Source: Paraburkholderia susongensis (GTDB taxonomy: Bacteria; Pseudomonadota; Gammaproteobacteria; Burkholderiales; Burkholderiaceae). From it: a stretch of 64,000 bases of DNA. The translations under genes and the position numbers were made by a program. The notes beneath the pieces were generated by a model. That model ran no database searches, was not told where the DNA came from, and saw nothing but the letters and a program-made list of their open reading frames with translations. The DNA is taken from NCBI RefSeq assembly GCF_900177725.1, contig NZ_FXAT01000004.1, positions 124,001-188,000 of the forward strand, read 5' to 3'. This document shows, piece after piece, positions 60,944 through 64,000 of this stretch (the stretch's first letter is position 1; each line of letters opens with the position of its first letter).

Positions 60944-60960
60944 TGACCTCCAGAAAGAGA

Positions 60961-60990
60961 AAGCCCCCCAGCGAGATTGCTGAGGGCCGT
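60961..60990 (-). terminator. Terminator between the RNA polymerase gene and the middle genes
   Basis: Minus strand GCCCTCAGC-aatctc-GCTGGGGGGC-TTTCTC: 8 or more pairs, a modest T-tract. It sits after the repeat and just ahead of the 77-codon gene, comparable to the T7 early terminator after gene 1.3. Confidence 0.7.
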
Positions 60991-60998
60991 TTGGTAGA

Positions 60999-61016
60999 GC
61001 GAGAGTCAGGGTTTAG
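60999..61016. repeat. Dispersed 18-bp repeat, main form
   Basis: gcgagagtcagggtttag, together with ATCTCTA at 61,022-61,028, between the promoter-like site and the terminator. Confidence 0.8.
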
Positions 61017-61037
61017 CCATCATCTCTATTTGCAACA

Positions 61038-61062
61038 CATGCACAAGTGGAACGCTCAGGCG
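61038..61062 (-). promoter_or_regulatory. Phage-RNAP promoter-like site at the end of the polymerase gene
   Basis: Minus strand CGCCTGAGCGTTCCACTTGTGCATG. It overlaps the RNA polymerase stop codon and reads into the DNA-metabolism genes, like the T7 class II promoters behind gene 1. Confidence 0.65.
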
Positions 61063-63497
61063 AAAAAATACTCCGAGTGCATCACGTCTTCCAAATCCAG
61101 GGAGCCGCTAGGGGGCAGCGGGGGCAGCTCAGCGGCCAGCTCCGGGGGCAGTTGATTAGCAAGCTGGTTGCGGAAGTCAGCCAGCACTTCACCGCTGTAC
61201 TGATCCACGAAGGCGCGGCGCAGACAGTTCCGAAGAGTGTCAGCGAGCCCTGCGTGTGCCCCGTACGAATCATGAATCATGGCGAAGTGGGTCACCTCAT
61301 GGTTCAGGCAGTAGTTCACCGTCCGCATCATATGAGCCGCATCCAGTGAGTGGATGAAGTTCGGGGAGATGCCAGCAGATTGCTTGCGACGGTCCAGCTT
61401 GTCGCCTTCGTTCTTCAGCATCATCTGAACGCGCTTGCCCGCCACCGTGAAGTCCAATGCCTGGCCCAGCATCTCACGGTAGTCCTGGAGGACCAGCAGA
61501 CCGCTGGGGGTGACCCAATGGATGGGCAGCGAGTCCGAAGCGGCCACCTTGGCAGCATCGCGGAGCCAGTCCATAGCCAAGTGAGCAGCCACCACCACCT
61601 TACCGATGGCCTGGTAGTTGGTGTCAGCCAGATACTGGCAGTCCTTCAGGTCCGCAGTGACCTCCAGCACGGTGCCTTGCTCAGCGGCTTCGGTCTTCAT
61701 CTTCTGGAACACGCCTTCGACCTGTTGGCACATGCCCCGCTTGGTGGCTCCGTAAGGGGTCGTCATGGTGTTGGGCTTGGCCAGCTTGCGGGTCATCTTG
61801 CCCTGCCACTTGAGGCCCATAGCGGAGCCCTCAGCAGCATCCTCAGCCATGAGCATGTTGGCAGCCTTGGCGACTTCACTATAGATGTCGCTGGGCTTGT
61901 CACTCGGAACCAGACCAACCGCAGCGCCGCCCACCTCATCCTTCAGCAGCGCGGAGAAGTTCTGGAGGCCATTGCACGCGCCATCCCAAGAGCAAGGTAG
62001 ATAGGACAGGAACTCTTCCTGAGCCTTGCCCATATCCGTGTGCATCGAGAGGGCCAGCCACTCATAGCAGAACGCCAGGAACATGTATGGGCTGTCCGCA
62101 TCGGCCCACCAGCGGGAGCCATCCAGCGGATTCATCGCGGCCTCAAGAATCTGGTCGTGATGGTCTTCGACCCACTGAACGCGCTCTTCGAAGGCAACCT
62201 TGTCGATACCGAACGTGTTGGCCCCGTGGATGGCCAGCCAGCGCGCACCGTTCTCACCCAGCGGGTAACCATCGGCAAACTGAAGGAGCGCCTTATCGGA
62301 GTCCGAGCCTTGCGGGTTCAGGAACGTGGCCACAGGGTACGCACGGCCACGCCAGTCCAGATTGTGGACATAGAAGAACCGCTCGATGTCTTCGAACTTC
62401 TCTGCCATCCACAGCTTGGACGACATGCCAGCCCGCTTCGATGCGCCACGGATGTTGCCTTCATAGACGCCAGCAGCCTGCTTCTTCCACGCCTTCAGCT
62501 CTTCAGGGTCCGGGTTCTCCAGGTCAAAGTGCTTGGGCGGGAGAGCTTGCGGCTCACGAGCGGGGAGCTTGCCCAGCCGTCCACCGCCATCCCACACCTC
62601 ACGCATCACATGGAAGACCGCCTTATTGATGGCCCACGGGGTTTCCTGAAGAGCGTTGATGCTGCGGTAGACCATCGGCATGTCAACCTGCTTCAGGTCC
62701 TCCAGATAGTTCCGGTTGGCCGTCTTGATGAGTGGGAAGCGCATCGGCTTGGTCAGGTAGCCGCCACCTAACGGGCCAGTCCAGGGCAGCGGCTTGACCA
62801 CCATCGGCATACACATGGGGCTCATCAGGGCGCACCGAGCGTGGCCATCAGCGAGCCACTTAGCGGTGGCTTCGGTGGGCGCGACGATGTACGGGGTGTC
62901 ATTCGCACCGCGCACGTACTTCTGAATCTCCACCAGCCCGGTAGCCTCAGCGAAGAGATGGATGAGGGCCGTACCGAGCCGCATCTTCTCGCTCACGCCC
63001 CACTTGATGGTGGCCACCTTGGCGAACTTCTGCTGCACCCTAAGGACGATGTGGCGGTGGCGCTCATCGCGGGTCTTCTCGATTTTCTTCAGGAGCTGCT
63101 TATAAAGCCCAGGCTCAGCAGCCTTCAGGGCATCGAAGTTCAGGCAGTCCTCCAGCCGGTTGGCGATGTCACCAGCCACCGCGCCAATCACGGACATCTT
63201 GCCCATGTGGTTGAACACCACCTTGGCGGTCACGAAGGCCACCAGCTTACGGTCTTCAAACTGGTCCAGGTACTTGATGATGCCCACCGAGCGGGAGGCC
63301 GTGCCAGCCAGCCCATCCTCAATGAACTTCTCGATGGCAGCAGCCGTGGGCTCGATGGCAGCCTTCATCAGCTTCAGGCCAGGCGGAAGGGTGTCTTCAC
63401 CGTTGGCCATCTGCTCGTTGTAGCGCTTCATGCCCAGGCCGATGGCTTCCTCTTCCAGTTCGATTTGAAGAGCGTGGAGGTCTGCTGTGGTCGTCAT
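61056..63497 (-). CDS. Single-subunit DNA-dependent RNA polymerase (T7 gp1-like)
   Basis: 813 residues (T7: 883) from ATG 63497, MTTTADLHALQIELEEEAIG, with AGGAAC upstream. Motifs: LDWRGRAYPVATFLNPQGSD (motif A with catalytic Asp), KPNTMTTPYGATKRGMCQQ (motif B), FIHSLDAAHMMRT, and FAMIHDSYGAHAGLADTLRN (motif C with catalytic Asp); C-terminus SEYFFA like the T7 FAFA foot. It should transcribe the phage genome from the promoter family described here. In the prophage it is the gene nearest attR. Confidence 0.97.
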   Translation of the reverse strand: MTTTADLHALQIELEEEAIGLGMKRYNEQMANGEDTLPPGLKLMKAAIEPTAAAIEKFIEDGLAGTASRSVGIIKYLDQFEDRKLVAFVTAKVVFNHMGKMSVIGAVAGDIANRLEDCLNFDALKAAEPGLYKQLLKKIEKTRDERHRHIVLRVQQKFAKVATIKWGVSEKMRLGTALIHLFAEATGLVEIQKYVRGANDTPYIVAPTEATAKWLADGHARCALMSPMCMPMVVKPLPWTGPLGGGYLTKPMRFPLIKTANRNYLEDLKQVDMPMVYRSINALQETPWAINKAVFHVMREVWDGGGRLGKLPAREPQALPPKHFDLENPDPEELKAWKKQAAGVYEGNIRGASKRAGMSSKLWMAEKFEDIERFFYVHNLDWRGRAYPVATFLNPQGSDSDKALLQFADGYPLGENGARWLAIHGANTFGIDKVAFEERVQWVEDHHDQILEAAMNPLDGSRWWADADSPYMFLAFCYEWLALSMHTDMGKAQEEFLSYLPCSWDGACNGLQNFSALLKDEVGGAAVGLVPSDKPSDIYSEVAKAANMLMAEDAAEGSAMGLKWQGKMTRKLAKPNTMTTPYGATKRGMCQQVEGVFQKMKTEAAEQGTVLEVTADLKDCQYLADTNYQAIGKVVVAAHLAMDWLRDAAKVAASDSLPIHWVTPSGLLVLQDYREMLGQALDFTVAGKRVQMMLKNEGDKLDRRKQSAGISPNFIHSLDAAHMMRTVNYCLNHEVTHFAMIHDSYGAHAGLADTLRNCLRRAFVDQYSGEVLADFRNQLANQLPPELAAELPPLPPSGSLDLEDVMHSEYFFA

Positions 63498-63502
63498 GAT
63501 GT

Positions 63503-63529
63503 GTTCCTGTAGTGGAATACTGTGGGCAA
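63503..63529 (-). promoter_or_regulatory. Phage-RNAP promoter-like site before the polymerase gene
   Basis: Minus strand TTGCCCACAGTATTCCACTACAGGAAC, overlapping the ribosome site region 6-32 bp before the ATG. The polymerase could thus amplify its own mRNA. Confidence 0.6.
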
Positions 63530-63530
63530 T

Positions 63531-63572
63531 AAAAAGCCCCTCCACGTCGATGCGTAGAGAGGTGGCTGGAGT
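63531..63572 (-). terminator. Terminator-like hairpin ahead of the polymerase gene
   Basis: Minus strand GCCaCCTC-loop-GAGGGGC-TTTTTATT (one bulged A). It lies directly upstream of the polymerase promoter-like site and could attenuate transcription arriving from attR or from the site at 63,623. Confidence 0.5.
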
Positions 63573-63622
63573 GTGGCCTGTCGAACGGTCAGCTACAGCC
63601 AGCCGTGACTATACCGCAAGTC

Positions 63623-63648
63623 TTCCCCTAGTGGAACACTATAGGGAA
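63623..63648 (-). promoter_or_regulatory. Phage-RNAP promoter-like site
   Basis: Minus strand ATTCCCTATAGTGTTCCACTAGGGGAA, a strong match to the family core. It is about 125 bp upstream of the polymerase gene, ahead of the terminator-like hairpin. Confidence 0.65.
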
Positions 63649-63698
63649 TCTTCAGGGTAATCATTAGTTCATCTCTAAGGGGAGATTTCATCTCCACC

Positions 63699-63716
63699 GC
63701 GAGAGTCAGGGTTTAG
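63699..63716. repeat. Dispersed 18-bp repeat, main form
   Basis: gcgagagtcagggtttag, near a small hairpin GGAGAT-ttc-ATCTCC (63681-63695) and ATCTCTA (63671-63677). Confidence 0.8.
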
Positions 63717-63751
63717 GGGTGTTTTTGGGACGCGAGCTGTGTCCTGGAGGC

Positions 63752-63775
63752 GGTCACAGCGTTCCACTTGGGGAT
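63752..63775 (+). promoter_or_regulatory. Phage-RNAP promoter-like site facing attR (plus strand)
   Basis: GGTCACAGCGTTCCACTTGGGGATTG has the same core as the minus-strand sites but points outward. In the free phage it would face the 3' end of int across attP. Confidence 0.55.
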
Positions 63776-63828
63776 TGCTTTGGGCAAAGAAAAAGCCCCG
63801 AACTGGTTTCCCAGCCGGGGCTTCTTTT
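63770..63828 (+). ncRNA. Candidate short phage RNA
   Basis: If transcription starts at the GGGG after CACTT (about 63770), the RNA would contain a short hairpin CTTTG-gg-CAAAG and end at the GCCCCG/CGGGGC terminator hairpin, about 55-60 nt. No reading frame with a ribosome site is seen. It is inferred from promoter plus terminator only. Confidence 0.35.
63793..63823. terminator. Strong bidirectional hairpin between int tail and polymerase leader
   Basis: AAGCCCCG-aaCTGG-tttc-CCAGc-CGGGGCTT. On the minus strand it is followed by TTTTTCTTT, on the plus strand by CTTTT. On the minus strand it lies 20 bp after the phage int stop codon. In the lysogen it shields the polymerase gene from tRNA-Lys read-through. 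Confidence 0.85.
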
Positions 63829-63842
63829 GACAGCTTTGGGGG

Positions 63843-63960
63843 CTACTTTGGCTTCCTCTTCACGAAGCCTGTAATCCCCTTATGGTCACGTTTGTGACTA
63901 CTTGTGACCAAACTTTCGTCCTTCGCAGTGTGCTGAAAATCGCTGGAAGGCTTACTGAGA
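63843..63960 (-). pseudogene. Stranded 3' end of the phage integrase gene at attR
   Basis: Continuing the integrase frame across the attachment core, this stretch encodes 39 residues (NLSKPSSDFQHTAKDESLVT then SSHKRDHKGITGFVKRKPK) and stops at TAG 63843-63845. It is open and in frame with no stop. In the excised circle it rejoins codon 397 of int, giving a 436-residue protein with a basic end. In the prophage it has no start and is silent. Confidence 0.8.
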
Positions 63961-64000
63961 TTGGTAGGCCGTACGGGATTCGAACCTGTGACCAACGGAT
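63961..64000. repeat. attR: direct repeat of the tRNA-Lys 3' end (cut by the window edge)
   Basis: Identical to 22745-22784 over all 40 visible bases. The right-hand border is outside the window. Confidence 0.93.
63962..64000 (-). tRNA. 3' part of the target tRNA-Lys gene (5' half beyond the window)
   Basis: Minus strand ATCCGTTGGTCACAGG-TTCGAATCCC-GTACGGCCTACCA: variable region, T-arm and acceptor 3' strand with encoded CCA. The anticodon is inferred from the attL copy (CTTTTAA loop, TTT). The host 5' half should lie just right of the window, so the tRNA is rebuilt by integration. Confidence 0.7.

Larger units (their letters stand above)
22745..64000. mobile_element. Temperate T7-like podovirus prophage, about 41.2 kb
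   Basis: Flanking repeats of 40 bp or more, an integrase at one end and a full T7-type gene set define the element. That set is single-subunit RNA polymerase, replication genes, portal-scaffold-capsid-tail tubes, internal virion proteins, tailspike, holin and terminase. All genes but one are on the minus strand. The order int-attP-RNA polymerase resembles that described for cyanophage P-SSP7. GC content is visibly lower than in the host part. No frameshift or truncation was found in a core gene, so it may be inducible. Confidence 0.96.

Noticed and set aside
63570..63700. Short minus-strand frame of about 32 codons upstream of the polymerase gene
   Set aside because: It spans a promoter-like site and has poor ribosome-site spacing; more likely leader sequence.

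Overview
The left third (about 1-22,740) is GC-rich chromosomal DNA of a Burkholderia/Paraburkholderia-type betaproteobacterium. The evidence is the composition and the gene content and order: a fused pabBC, the leftward run hda-HAD-pcnB-folK-deoxynucleoside kinase-panB, purM, mutL-miaA, dedA, an MscS-like channel, katG, and a catBCA catechol ortho-cleavage operon. Two tandem, overlapping dynamin-like GTPase genes follow catA in the same direction. A rho-independent hairpin then precedes the 3' end of a tRNA-Lys(UUU)-like sequence on the minus strand.

The right two thirds (22,745 to the window end) is a complete-looking temperate T7-like podovirus prophage (Autographiviridae type). It is bounded by direct repeats of at least 40 bp derived from the tRNA-Lys 3' end. 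With one exception all its genes are on the minus strand. Read in phage direction (right to left) they are: single-subunit RNA polymerase; early-middle genes (ssDNA-binding protein, endonuclease I, amidase/lysozyme, primase-helicase, GH24 endolysin, a probable 2OG-Fe(II) oxygenase, DNA polymerase, spanins, a nucleotidyltransferase, exonuclease); virion genes (portal, scaffold, capsid, tail tubes A/B, internal virion proteins, tailspike); holin and terminase; then, past a hairpin-rich region that probably contains the linear genome ends, an early block of small unknown genes, a MarR-like regulator and the tyrosine integrase.

The most striking structure is at the ends. attP lies inside the integrase reading frame. 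In the prophage the integrase frame runs through attL into host DNA and gains 96 host-encoded residues. The phage-encoded ending, 39 residues and a TAG stop, is stranded at attR about 41 kb away, still in frame. Integration also separates the early block from the RNA polymerase gene, which lies just beyond attP. A minus-strand-competent terminator between attR and the polymerase gene should block read-through from the host tRNA gene. The prophage also has about ten related minus-strand promoter-like sites (core TTCCACTAGGG) suited to the phage polymerase, one plus-strand site followed by a hairpin terminator (a candidate small RNA), and an 18-bp repeat (GCGAGAGTCAGGGTTTAG and variants) at five intergenic places.

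Many phage genes overlap by 1-4 bp with GTG, TTG or even CTG starts, and several genes under 60 codons are described here. All calls rest on reading the sequence and on recognising families; no database search was run.
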